This document shows, in pieces, positions 1 through 10,500 of a stretch of DNA of 64,000 nt (within the stretch, counting starts at the first letter, position 1; the number at the start of each line of letters is the position of its first letter). The DNA is from Bradysia coprophila (lineage: Eukaryota > Arthropoda > Insecta > Diptera > Sciaridae): the NCBI RefSeq assembly GCF_014529535.1, contig NW_023503608.1:10714501-10778500 (forward strand). Reading direction: 5' to 3'. Both the position numbers and the translations under genes were made by a program. Below the pieces are notes generated by a model. It saw only the letters and a list, made by a program, of their open reading frames with translations. It searched no databases and was not told the DNA's origin.

Positions 1-413
1 ACCTCTCCCCCATTCAACGTTCCTCATTGATAATTTTACTTTGTAGGATGTTTTTGTTGCAAATATTGAATTCAATTTGAGGAAATTTCGAGGAAATGGC
101 TTGAGTAAATTGTGTCATAGGATGAAGTAAGTGCCGAGGAAATGGACAAACTCTTGATCAACTGGGGAAACTCCACGTAATATATGAGTCAGGGCATGCA
201 AATGCTAGTAGACCCAGCTAATATGAGTAAATGTGGTCGCAAGATTTAGGCAGTCTCGGAAAATTTGCAGAAATATTTGATAAATCCTTTAACATGTGGG
301 CGCAGTTGTATGTGAGATGACAAATTTTTACGGTTTCTAAATTTAATGTTAAAATCTCAGGCCCTATCTGTCTGGTCACGTCATCAATAGAATAAATTTC
401 TCAATACCTTCCA
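1..413. other. Upstream intron of the Mob3-type gene
   Basis: No coding sequence is visible here. The stretch ends in a pyrimidine-rich acceptor (CCTTCCAG, ending at 413) directly before the first Mob3 exon in the window, so it is best read as intron. The 5' exons, which encode the N-terminal part of the MOB domain, lie outside the window. Confidence 0.6.
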
Positions 414-945
414 GTCGTGGACTTTTTTAATCGCATCAATCTGATCTACGGCACCGTCTCAGAGTACTGCAATGCCACGATATGTCCGACGATGAGTGGT
501 GGCCCACGATACGAATATCTCTGGGCTGATGGAGACCAATATAAGAAGCCAACGAAACTTCCGGCACCGAAATACATTGAATTGCTCATGGACTGGACAG
601 AGGCTCAAATAAACAACGAATCTGTTTTTCCCGTATCAACAGACGTGCCATTTCCGAAATCGTTTGTGTCACTGTGCCGGAAAATACTAACCCGATTGTT
701 CCGAGTGTTTGTTCACGTTTACATTCACCATTTTGATAGGATTGTCAGTATTGGAGCGGTAAGCTAATTTCAATGAAATTGCTTTTGTTTCTAAAAATTA
801 ATTTCATGTCAATAACTACCTTCAGGAGGCTCATGTGAACACTTGCTACAAACACTTCTACTATTTCGTTCAAGAAATTGAGTTAGTGTCTCCGAAAGAA
901 TTAGAACCATTGGCAGAAATGACGGCTCACATTTGTAAAGATTAA
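414..945 (+). CDS. Mob3: MOB kinase activator 3-like protein, C-terminal part (two exons)
   Basis: Exons 414-758 and 826-945 are joined over a 67-base GT-AG intron (donor GTAAGC, acceptor TTCAG); the stop is TAA at 943-945. The translation follows the MOB family closely. It starts in the segment [18 protein letters not shown], has the first zinc-ligand pair in EYCNATICP, the second in the histidine-rich [10 protein letters not shown], and ends with the conserved [12 protein letters not shown] stretch and a terminal CKD. MOB proteins are zinc-stabilised adaptors that bind NDR/LATS-type or STE20-type kinases; the MOB3 subgroup is the least understood. That it is MOB3 rather than MOB1 or MOB2 rests on the [12 protein letters not shown] and [13 protein letters not shown] segments, which I recall as MOB3-like. 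The gene is 5'-partial only because the window begins inside it. No frame damage is seen. A database alignment would settle the subgroup. Confidence 0.93.
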
Positions 946-983
946 GTGCAACATAATCGAACCAAACTATCGACTATACGTCT

Positions 984-1096
984 AATAAAACGCTTAAGAA
1001 CTAAATTTTAACTTTAACAAAGTGGGAGGTATTGTAAATATAATTCGATTGTTGTGTCCATAGTCCTTACGGACTGTGATTGTGTTACTTAATAAA
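984..1096 (+). terminator. Poly(A) signals of the Mob3-type gene
   Basis: Two AATAAA hexamers (984-989 and 1091-1096) follow the Mob3 stop by about 40 and 145 bases. Either could direct 3' end formation; the second is followed by a GT-rich stretch. Confidence 0.55.
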
Positions 1097-1562
1097 AAGT
1101 TTGATAAAATGGAAGTTGTACAGTTTTTACTTTTACTACATCATATGAGATATTATCTATCTGGAGTTCTCAGTGAATCCGATCATCTATTATAGAATGG
1201 TCGGAGAACAAAAAAGCTTGATGAGCTTGATGAGGGAGGAGTAAATGTTAGAAGGTGGAATATATGATAAAATTTGAAACAGCATAACTTAACGATGACA
1301 CACTTAAATTTAAGTCCGGAACGCTTGGAAGCGTCAACAGTCGAAAAAACGATGGTTAGTGTAGATCAATGGATTTCGAAAGTGTATGAGAAAGTAGCCG
1401 TGCAGGGATTGATGATTGTAATTTTTGGTGGAGCGCCCGGAACTAAAAGTGATGTTTCAATTGTTAAAATTAAGAAGCATCAAGCAACAGCGACAATAAA
1501 TTCATAATTTATGTGGTAAAAAAATGATTTTTTCGTTACAATAATTTGAAACACAATTACCA
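1097..1562. other. Intergenic stretch with an unassigned 77-codon open frame
   Basis: The only open frame of note runs + strand 1274-1507 and contains VAVQGLMIVIFGGAPGTKS, which has a protein-like look. I cannot assign it to a family. It has no clear splice sites or neighbours that extend it. It may be a fragment of a decayed gene; I do not call it coding. Confidence 0.3.
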
Positions 1563-2012
1563 TCATTTACCAGCTGCAGAATGTGCTGAGGCTTGATTTT
1601 CGACCCATTCTTGTCTGTTCTTATAGTCGGCATAAATTGTTCTCACGTTGTGTATACTTCGAGGTCTGCTATATTCTGTGATAAATGCTTTAAACAGTTC
1701 CAGGGCTGGTATCTGTTTTCTAGGTCTTGGTACGCAAAATAGAAAGTAAACACACATACATCTAGGCTCGAACACACAAGATGGTATGGGGGGACCGCAA
1801 AAGCCCAAGGAACACTACAGTTAAAATAATAAGAAATCGTTTCAAATGCGACCGATGTTTCATTAGGTTCTCTCGTATTATACAACGGTTATTGCTTTGT
1901 CAATATCTGTCTCACTCTTCTCCATACTGGAATCTATAACCACTGAGCCATTTGTGCGTGTCACATATGTTGTCAGAATACTCAATAAAATAAAAAGGAA
2001 AAACTTTTCCAT
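1563..2012 (-). CDS. Small secreted cysteine-rich peptide precursor, knottin-like spacing (two exons)
   Basis: On the minus strand, exon 1 (2012-1884) opens with ATG in a good context (AAAAATGG) and encodes 43 residues, the first 20 or so a typical signal peptide (MEKFFLFILLSIL). A GTATAA donor and a strong TTTTAACTGTAG acceptor bound a 69-base intron. Exon 2 (1814-1563) continues in phase for 83 codons to TGA, giving about 126 residues. Exon 2 starts on a cysteine and carries six in the order C-x4-C-x6-C-x5-C-x-C-x5-C (residues 44, 49, 56, 62, 64 and 70), then a basic, possibly cleavable, stretch and a 50-residue cysteine-free tail. This C-x-C between the fourth and fifth cysteines is a hallmark of inhibitor-cystine-knot peptides (established); that this peptide folds so is inference. 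Function is unknown: inhibitor, antimicrobial, venom-like or signalling roles are all open. No homologue is recalled. An unspliced reading would stop just after exon 1. Confidence 0.55.
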
Positions 2013-3364
2013 TTTTCTTATTTAATTTGAATAAATTTTGCAGCTAGAATAAAAGTTGTTCAGTCAGCAAGACTAAATACTAAAAACTTTTAGGTCACCT
2101 TGCAGCCTTAAATACTAAAACATTATTCAAACAAAGCATTGTTTCACTTAAATACCACGCAAATATGGCAAATTCCATCGTAACGTTAAATTCTTTGCTA
2201 GCCAAAAAAGATTTTTACTGAGGGTGACGTTCACAAGACTCTGAATGAATTTTATGAAACAATTACAGGAGTTATGTTTATATATTGACGACCGACGTGT
2301 GGTAGATGGTATAACAACAGAAATTGTATGTTATTTTAATTTAGAGATTAAAGCATGTGCACAAGACATCAGAGGCATGAAGATCAGAGACATGCCACAA
2401 TTCATCGTCACCATTTTAAATCAAATTGTGTTAATTCTACGGGAATCGTAAGAAAATGGCAACAACAACATTGTTACAGATTATGGGCCAGTCAAAAAAA
2501 AAAGAGTCATCGGAACAAATCAACTCTAAGACGACACTAATTTCTTTTTTATTTTGGCTTTTAATATTTTTGATAAGATCTTTTGGAAGAATTTCTTGTT
2601 GCATTTATTTAAGAAAAGTAGAGACGCAAAGGCAAGGTTTTGGTGCCAGTAAGAAAGCTCAAAGCTCATTTATACAATCAATTAATCAATCGATAGATAA
2701 AAGTATTACCAGTGGAGGGATGGGAAGATCCAAAACAATGATCTACATATTATAGTAGTTGGCAAACAATGAATGATATCAGTTTGCTTATAAATAGAAA
2801 TTGTAATTTGATTAGATTGGCTGGTTATAAATTAGTGGGCTACGCAAGAATCTAAGTGTAAAGATAGATATGCGATTGATTGCGATCTGCGGTCTTACAT
2901 TTTCCATAAATTAATAAAATTTTGTTAAAATAATGAAATTAAAATACCCCTGTTTTGAGATACAATTTTCACAAAACTGCTCACTTTCCTGACAACACCA
3001 AAATGATGACAACACAAGAGCGTACTATATGAAAAACTACCACTGATTCGGTTGGAATTGCGGTCACAAATTTTTAACATAAGTCTTTAAATTTCACAAA
3101 TGTTAAAAAACAAACTGCAATAGGTTTAAGCATTATCAAAATATAATAAAATCGCGTCACACTAAATCGAATCATTTCCGAAAAATGATTTCAAAAATGA
3201 TGTCATTTCAATTAAAATGCTACTTTCAGTAAAAAGGACATATGGGCAACCAAATTTGTGATTTAAATAATAAAATACATTTTTGATAATTTAAACGTTT
3301 TCAGCCTTTATTATACGCTAATTACCAGTGAATACATAGTAGAAGTTGATTTAAGCAAATAAGT

Positions 3365-3670
3365 CACAGAAAATCTATATAAAGTCGGAGCATTATAATT
3401 TGATCGATTCTACTTATTTAATTCATTTTTAAATAATTGTAGTTTTCGAAGAAATCATTTCGAAAACATTACAGTATAAAAGCTTAGACACGTGCATTTG
3501 AACGGATTACCCGCAGGTATACCGCGAATAAACAGCTCTAATGTGCATGTGTAAGCCTTTATACTGTAATGTTTTCGAAATGATTTCTTAAAAAACTACA
3601 ATTATTTAAAAATGAATAGAATTGATCAAATTATAATGCTTCGACTTTATTTTAGTCAAAATTTTCTGTG
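3365..3670. repeat. Hairpin (MITE-like) element, about 306 bases
   Basis: The ends CACAGAAAAT and ATTTTCTGTG are inverted copies. Arms of about 115 bases (3365-3482 and 3556-3670) pair over most of their length, for example ATTATAATTTGATC on the left and GATCAAATTATAAT on the right. The loop is about 75 bases. No open reading frame is present, and no clear target-site duplication is visible. Confidence 0.75.
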
Positions 3671-3968
3671 CTCAAATTTAAATTATTGCGCTTTTCCGAA
3701 TTTTCTAAGTTGTTTTGAGTTGTAATCGTTGTATGGAGCAAGTATCAATTATTAGGAAGCATAATGTTGTAGTGTGTCTCTGGAGGAACAATTATGCCTC
3801 TTAAGCTGATTACATCATCATAGTCAACTACGACTATGCAGAGGTTATAGAGAAATCATTGTTGTTCTTCGAAGCTCAACGATTGGAATATTTGCCACCC
3901 GAAAATAGGTATCGATTTATTGACTGCGAGAAAACAACCGCACATCCAAAATAGAATTCCATGGTGAA

Positions 3969-4010
3969 GAGATTCGTTTGTGACCGATCGAGATTCGTTT
4001 GTGACCGATC
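3969..4010. repeat. Perfect 21-base tandem duplication
   Basis: The unit GAGATTCGTTTGTGACCGAT(C) occurs twice, head to tail, without a mismatch. This points to a recent slippage or repair event. Confidence 0.9.
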
Positions 4011-5239
4011 TAGGAGATGATGGCTAAACAGAAGGATATTTTAGCTGTAAATTTTAGAATTTGAAAAATTTATTTTGAAAAATTTTAAAAACAAATTTTG
4101 ATCAACAGCTAAAGTATACGTTAAATTTCAATTTTCTACTTTTTTTATATGAAGTAGAACTCTGACTACATTCCATTATTCATTATTTTCGTCACGAGGT
4201 AAATAACATATGACAAGCAAATAATTAAGTAGTTTTGATATTTGAGGAGAGATGTGCATGAACCGATAAATTTTTATTCGGGAAATGGCTTTTTGTGAGT
4301 TTGTGACGAGTCCATAACTCTACTCATTTAAGAAAACTGTCTGCAAAAGGTTAAAATGGTCGACATATTCCCATTGCCTAGATTCTCCTACTGTTCGCAG
4401 CTTTAAGAATTCGTAACTTGACAGTTCTTATGGGATTTTATACACACTGTAAAGTTATGGATATTATGAGTTACGAAGATACGAGAATTGTCGCCCAGTA
4501 TGATATATTGTGATGCAACATTACACCATTGTAATGTTTAGCGACGAAATAATCACAACAGAACATTCATTATTTTCAAATTGTACTCCTCCACTATCTC
4601 ACAAATTGAGTCATTCTCGACTACCATTTTAAAAATTTGCTAGTATTTATCGTTCGTCGCTTTCGTATTCAAACACCCGATGGTTTCTTTTATTTCGTAA
4701 TTATTAATCTGGATTCAGCGCTTTTTTGTATAAAGCAAAAACTAATTCTATAGTTTGACTCTACAAATTCAAAGTTGTAAACGCCTCGAACAATTGAGAA
4801 ACAAGACGTCCTGTCTGGGTACGTTTATCAGTTGTAGAAGTGTGTTGAACATAGTAATTACACAAAATTTCGTCATACAATCGACTCTTCAATTTGTTTT
4901 GGCCTGGATGATAAAAAAAATCATAAAACAACATTTTTGTACGTGTAAAGTCTTACAATGTTCTATGTTGGTAATTAAGTCGATTTTAAATTATTACTTT
5001 CAAGAAAAAGATATTGCCAAGGTCAAAATTACTCATCCTTTCAGATTTGAAAATATCAGAAGAAAATTCAACCCCAACCAGTTCATCGGCGGTTAATACA
5101 AGTTGTGGGTAAGCTTAGCACTTGATCTGTTTTCTTGTGTATTTTCTGCTGTTAGATTTTTGTCGAATATAGTCGAAGTTAGCACAATGTTCTTAATCAA
5201 GTTCCGTTCTTGACTCTGTCTTGTATTTTATATTGACAG

Positions 5240-7586
5240 AGACATAATTACACCTTCCGATCGTCCGCCCATCAAAAAACGGTCAGAAAAAACATTTAAC
5301 TTGCCAAAGAAAAGACTACCAGAATATATGTGCAATAACAAAATCCCATCAAATTCATTGATCAATTCTCATCATGATGTTAAGGGAGGAACATATGAGT
5401 TACCAACGCCCATGAAATCGACACAAGACCCACAAAGAGTAGTAGATCCAATGGTCCAGGAATACGATCCGAAAAAAGATAAATCTCACGAAAATATCAA
5501 AGACAGCTGTGCAGAAACTTTGTTAAAGAAACGTATGTACGTTCTGCGTGAACTGGTTGCCACGGAAGAATCATACGTTCAAGATTTGTCACTAATCGTC
5601 GATGGGTACATGCGAGAGATGAAGGATCCGGAAAGTGAAATTCCTTTGCCGGTCGATTTAAAAGGGGGCAAAGAGCGAATAATTTTTGGGAACCTCGCAG
5701 CAATTTATGAATGGCATAAATAGTAAGTTTGTAGTTGTAGTTGTAGTTGTTCTTCGATTTTTTTTTTGCTTCATTTTCAGCACTTTCCTGGAACTACTTA
5801 AAAGATGCATACAGTGTCCCACTGATTTGGGACCAGTAATACAGAAATGCAAACCCAAGTTCCGTATGTATGTGATTTACTGTCAAAATAAACCCGTCTC
5901 CGAACATATTGTGGCCGAACATTTCAGATATTTTGATGCAGTTAGACTTAAGTTAAAGCTTAAGTTAGTTGTAAGTGTCATATTCAATCTTGGCTTGGGT
6001 GGTGTTTTGATGTTCCGTAAAATTATTCTCGCTTTCCTTCGTTTTAGATAAATGCCCTACTTATCAAACCTGTACAGAGAATAATGCAATATGAGCTGCT
6101 GCTAAGATCCTATCTGAAATATACAGAACGAGCTGGTCTGGTCGATGAAATTCCTGTTATTCAAGAAGCCATAAATGTTATAAAAGTAAGTTCAAAGTAT
6201 TTATCGTCCCGAGTAAGTGCATCACTTTCCAGAATGAAAAACTCTCGATAATTTTGCTAGTCAGTTGGAATGAAAATATATTTTACATGCTACATGCGTC
6301 GAAAACCGTACTTTTCATGTTTCAAGCACTACTTTCGACGCCCTCAGCATGTAAAATCCATTACATAACTCGGGATAAAAACTGAAAAGTCTCGTTTTCG
6401 TGTGTTTATTGACCTCGGCTTCGCCTCGGATCAACAAAATTCACACGAAAACTCTACTTTTCATCTTTTTATCCCTAGTCATGTAAAATACTATTGTTGT
6501 CTTGCGGCCAGCAAATGCGTCATTACTGTCTCGCTCAAAACTGGATTTACACATTTTCTGGTCGCAAGACAACAAAGTACCGTACTGTCTTGCTGGGACA
6601 TTTATGTTGAGTCCTGTGGGCAGGCTGTTTTTCGAGACGAAGGCGACTAATGCACAATTATGATACAGTCTTTGCAATATTCGTTGGTCAGTCAATTGCG
6701 TTTCCTCAAAATTTTCACTAAATTACGCAATTTTGCAATTTAGCGGTCTTCTATATCTCTTTGTCTTCGTAAAGCTTTAATTGTTACAGACTGACTATCG
6801 TCTTTTCCCTTGCACATCCGTACACAACTCTCGAGCGGCTTTCAGCTCATGTTATCCAGGTGAAATAGATCTCTAAGATAATAAAATATCCAAAAATATC
6901 GTTAGAAACTAGAATTCCCCGGGTATTCCCCGCTTGAAATAAATGAGATGTTGATTTGAACTATTTTTTTTTCATAATTCACAGGATGTTCCTTCGGAAG
7001 CTAATGACATGGTAAGAAAAACCCAAGCTCAAGCAATTTTAACAAATTGGAATTTTACCATACTTTCCGCAGATGGTTGTTGGTCGTTTGCAGAATTTCG
7101 AAGATGAAATAACAGCACAGGGTAAATTACTGTTCCATGGGTTGTTATTGTGCGTGCAGGTCGATTCAAATAAGGATACTTATGATCGGACCATGGACAA
7201 TTTGAAAGAGGTTCAAGTGTTTCTATTCGAAAAGATTATAATTTTTTCAGATATTGTTGGTAAGAAAACGCAATTCACCGATCCCGTATATATCTACAAG
7301 GCACATTTGCAGGTATGGTAAACTTTTTATTCGTGTTTTTATTAAAATAATTTTCTGCTCATTTCAATAGGTGAACAGAATGAAAGTCAAGAAATTGATG
7401 TACAACCGCATTTTATTGCGTTCTACGGATCCGGAACGACAAGAGCTCAATTTTGTTTTGATGGGACGAACACAGGAAGACTATCGTGAATGGGCGGACC
7501 AGCTAATTAGTATTCGTCGGAAACAGACTGCTTTCCTAGAAGTTCTTCAAAATCCGGTTACTTCAAAATCTACCAAACATTCGTAA
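5240..7586 (+). CDS. Trio-like Rho guanine nucleotide exchange factor, single DH-PH module (six exons)
   Basis: Exons: 5240-5722, 5781-5970, 6048-6185, 6985-7011 (27 bases), 7073-7312 and 7371-7586, all with GT-AG borders and consistent phase. The frame is open from the acceptor at 5239. The first ATG is at 5328, which would give 401 residues; a short upstream exon is also possible. After about 70 linker residues comes a Dbl-homology domain: the CR1 helix YVLRELVATEESYVQDL, then FGNLAAIYEWHK, MYVIYCQNKPVSEHIV and the CR3 helix LLIKPVQRIMQYELLLRSYL. A PH domain follows (GRLQNFEDEITAQGKLLFHG, VFLFEKIIIFSD), ending with FLEVLQNP. These signatures are those of the second exchange module (GEF2) of Trio/Kalirin, which acts on RhoA-type GTPases. 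The spectrin repeats, first GEF and SH3 of full-length Trio are not in the window, so this appears to be a GEF2-only gene, similar in plan to vertebrate p63RhoGEF/GEFT. No stops or frameshifts are seen. It may be a Trio paralogue or retained fragment. Confidence 0.82.
6357..6490. repeat. Hairpin element in intron 3 of the Trio-like gene
   Basis: The arms CATAACTCGGGATAAAAACT and its inverted partner (TTTTTATCCCTAGTCATG), together with CGTTTTCGTGTG / CACACGAAAAC, pair around a loop reading CCTCGGCTTCGCCTCGG (6413-6429), itself a palindrome. This loop core recurs in other hairpins of the window. Confidence 0.75.
6489..6581. repeat. Second hairpin in the same intron
   Basis: The arms TTGTTGTCTTGCGGCCAG and CTGGTCGCAAGACAACAA pair with one mismatch around a loop of about 45 bases. 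It directly abuts the preceding hairpin. Confidence 0.75.
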
Positions 7587-10500
7587 CTATGAGACTATGG
7601 CATTTTATATTCATTGATTTAAAAGAATAAAAGTTATTCAATTAAGCACCGTGCTCCATTCCAAGCAAACAATGTGCTTATGCTACCTTACTTCATGAAT
7701 CTCCTGAAAAGTTTATTTTATCTTAGAAAATAGAAAGAGAGAGAGAGAGAGATCTCGAATATGTAGGACCGAATCCAAGGTCGTTCAACTTCACCGTCGA
7801 CTCAGTAAATCCACTCATTGCTCGTCTGGGCTTAGACCTGGAGAGTGAATATATTGTAACTCTGACCATGTTCACTAAATATAAGCCTTTTTCTGCAAGG
7901 CATCTCAGACTGCTAGATCAGTCCAGAACAATTTGTTCCGAGTCCTAATTCGACTTCTGCCAGTTTTGACTTTGTAAATGATTCATGTCTATAGAAAATT
8001 CAAAAACTTGGTAATTTACTTGGGAAGGAAAACGGAAATTTGATATAGTAACATCGTCGTTGCTAGTCAACAAAACTAACGCCAACGTTGAAAAATAACG
8101 ACCTTCATGTCTCAATTCATATTAATGGTTTATTATGAATATTAAACATTGCTGTCTTTTTATGGCTAGACAGACATATCCACAGTGTACAATGAAATGC
8201 TGAAACAAAGATATATGGACATCTATTCGTAACTGAAATAATTGAAAGATCCTTTTTCGTTTTGTTTATTTTATAGTGTTTTGTCTGCGATGATAATAAT
8301 ATTTATTTACTTTGTATAATATCCATATCAACTGAACCAATAATAGATGTAACTACACCACACATTCATAAAATATAGCGGTCCATTGTTCACTTGACTT
8401 CGAGGAAAAACAAACCTTAAACGATCCCATAAAAGAAAATTAATGGTTTATGGCAATGAGAATGAAAGTTTTTGTGGACACAAAAAAATTGATGTGTCTA
8501 AATTGTTTCGGTAATAACTCAGAAAGGGGATTTTTTTCTTCACATTTTGACGGAATTTTAACGGGATTATGTCTGTTACCAAAAAAATTTAATGCGTAAA
8601 AGAAACTTTTGATTAACGCCAAACGGGTAAAATGGACGCACATTTTTTATTTTCCTTAATTCATTTATTCTCTTGATTACACCTGGTAATAAACCCATTC
8701 ACATTTAATTGCAAGTAATTCATTTAATTGAGATAATCAGATCAATGTCTCTTTTTCGCTATAAAAATACTCTCTGGTTCCAGAGACAATATTTTCGAAT
8801 ACCAAATTCCCCTCTTTTTCGAACTTTCCGATAGCACATGTACCGCACATTTTCAGTTATTCAAAGCAGTTTTATGTGAATGGTTGTTCAGCTTCTGCTG
8901 CAGAATGATTTTTTTATATTGTCGTAATAGACTTGAATGTCTTTGCATATAAAATGTTAATTATGAATGAGATTTACAACAATTTAATCACATCTTACTT
9001 CTTAATGACGCTTTAGTTCACTTAGTTTTTTTTCAGCAATTGTTTAATGGTTCTTTTAACTTCCACTATAATGTAAAACTTTCATCCCAATCATCCGATT
9101 AGATATTGAAAGCGGATAAGAAAAATCCCTTTTTCTAACAGATTTCCAAAGTTTCTTCGAACGTTAGCTTATAGTTTGGTACTTTTAAAGTTATTATGGC
9201 ATAAGACGATGACAATTCTTTTGAACTTTTCAAACTCACATTTTACGTAAGAAAATCAAATATTCAGTGAAGCTGGGGTTAGAACAGATTTATTTCCGAT
9301 GCGAATACTGTTCCAGCCGTGCTAGAACAACCTTCAATAATCTTTGTTATCATGGCCCTACGTTAGTGAAGAGCCGTGACGAAGGTCCGTTCACACTAAA
9401 AAAAATTTGAAAAGAAAATTCCGGAGGACTGAGGAACATATACACACAACTTTTTTGACTTTCCCTCTCCGCTCCTACTAACCCCGCACTTATTTTATTC
9501 GTAACCTGGGCGTCCATACGAGTTCAACGAGCTATCACTCGCCAATTTTCGCTTTTTTTCGAATTGTATTGTATTGTTGATTTGTATTTACAATAGATGT
9601 CACAAGAATTTAGTGGTTTTGTTTAAATTTAATAGGGCGAGTGTTGCATCTGGCAATACTCATCATTTTCATTATTTCTAAAGTGGTGCTAACTGATGTT
9701 CTATTGCATAGAAGTTGTTCGGTTCAACCAGGGTAGATATATAGTAAGATAGAACACTCGTCGTCATTTTTCATGTGGCGCCATCATTCCTTTCGTAAAT
9801 GAATATGGGCTAACCTACAACTAATGACACGATTCGTTTGTGCTTAAATTATGAAATACTTGTGACAAGTACGCTCGGACTTACAAGTTGAAGTATTATA
9901 TAAATCTATTAATAAAAATGTATCGAAAGCTCTTAGGTTTCGACTTATAACACTATGAATTACCTAGCCTCTTTGCCTGAATAAAATTATAAATATGAAT
10001 GAAATAAATGCTAGAGTTATAGTTCATTGTTCCTTATTCGTAGACGTATTGCAAATAATGCGTAGGTGGTCAAAAGGCAATTAGTTTCTCCGTTATGTTT
10101 GTTCCATATTCATTTATATATTCAGAGAATTCTCTACAGCCCAGGGCCTGGTTGGTATAATATATCGGTTTGTTGTAACCGTATAACCCTGAAACACCAT
10201 TCGCATGAGGACCAGTCATTTAAACGATGTTTTATTTGAGGGAAAATAAAACAAAAATATTTCTTTTCTTAGCTGATATTTCTTAAGGAAAGATGAACAG
10301 GGCTATTTATACATTGAAACCGTTCCATCCACCAAACGGTGACAAACTGTCATGAGACCGAAACATTTTATTCAACTGGTCTTAATCAACTCACAAAGTA
10401 TTTTTACAAAATTTGTTTTCCCAAAAATAAAACGAAATATCCTGAATTCTTCATTAACAAACGTAATAGAATTTCTATTTATAGAATATCACTCTTATCC

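Larger units (their letters stand above)
2013..5239. other. Non-coding stretch between the peptide gene and the GEF gene
   Basis: No gene is supported. Short open frames near 2245-2755 and 4755-5096 are AT-rich, lack homology I recognise and overlap in several frames. The stretch contains a hairpin element (3365-3670) and a 21-base tandem duplication (3969-4010). The promoter and any 5' untranslated exon of the downstream Trio-like gene should lie here, but I cannot place them. Confidence 0.5.

Noticed and set aside
5686..6051. Plus-strand open frame of 121 codons across the first intron of the Trio-like gene
   Set aside because: It reads through intron sequence on both sides; the middle part is exon 2 of the Trio-like gene, which is properly spliced at 5781 and 5970.
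7737..7752. (GA)n tract as possible regulatory GAGA site
   Set aside because: It lies downstream of a gene and far from any start; it is treated as a simple microsatellite.
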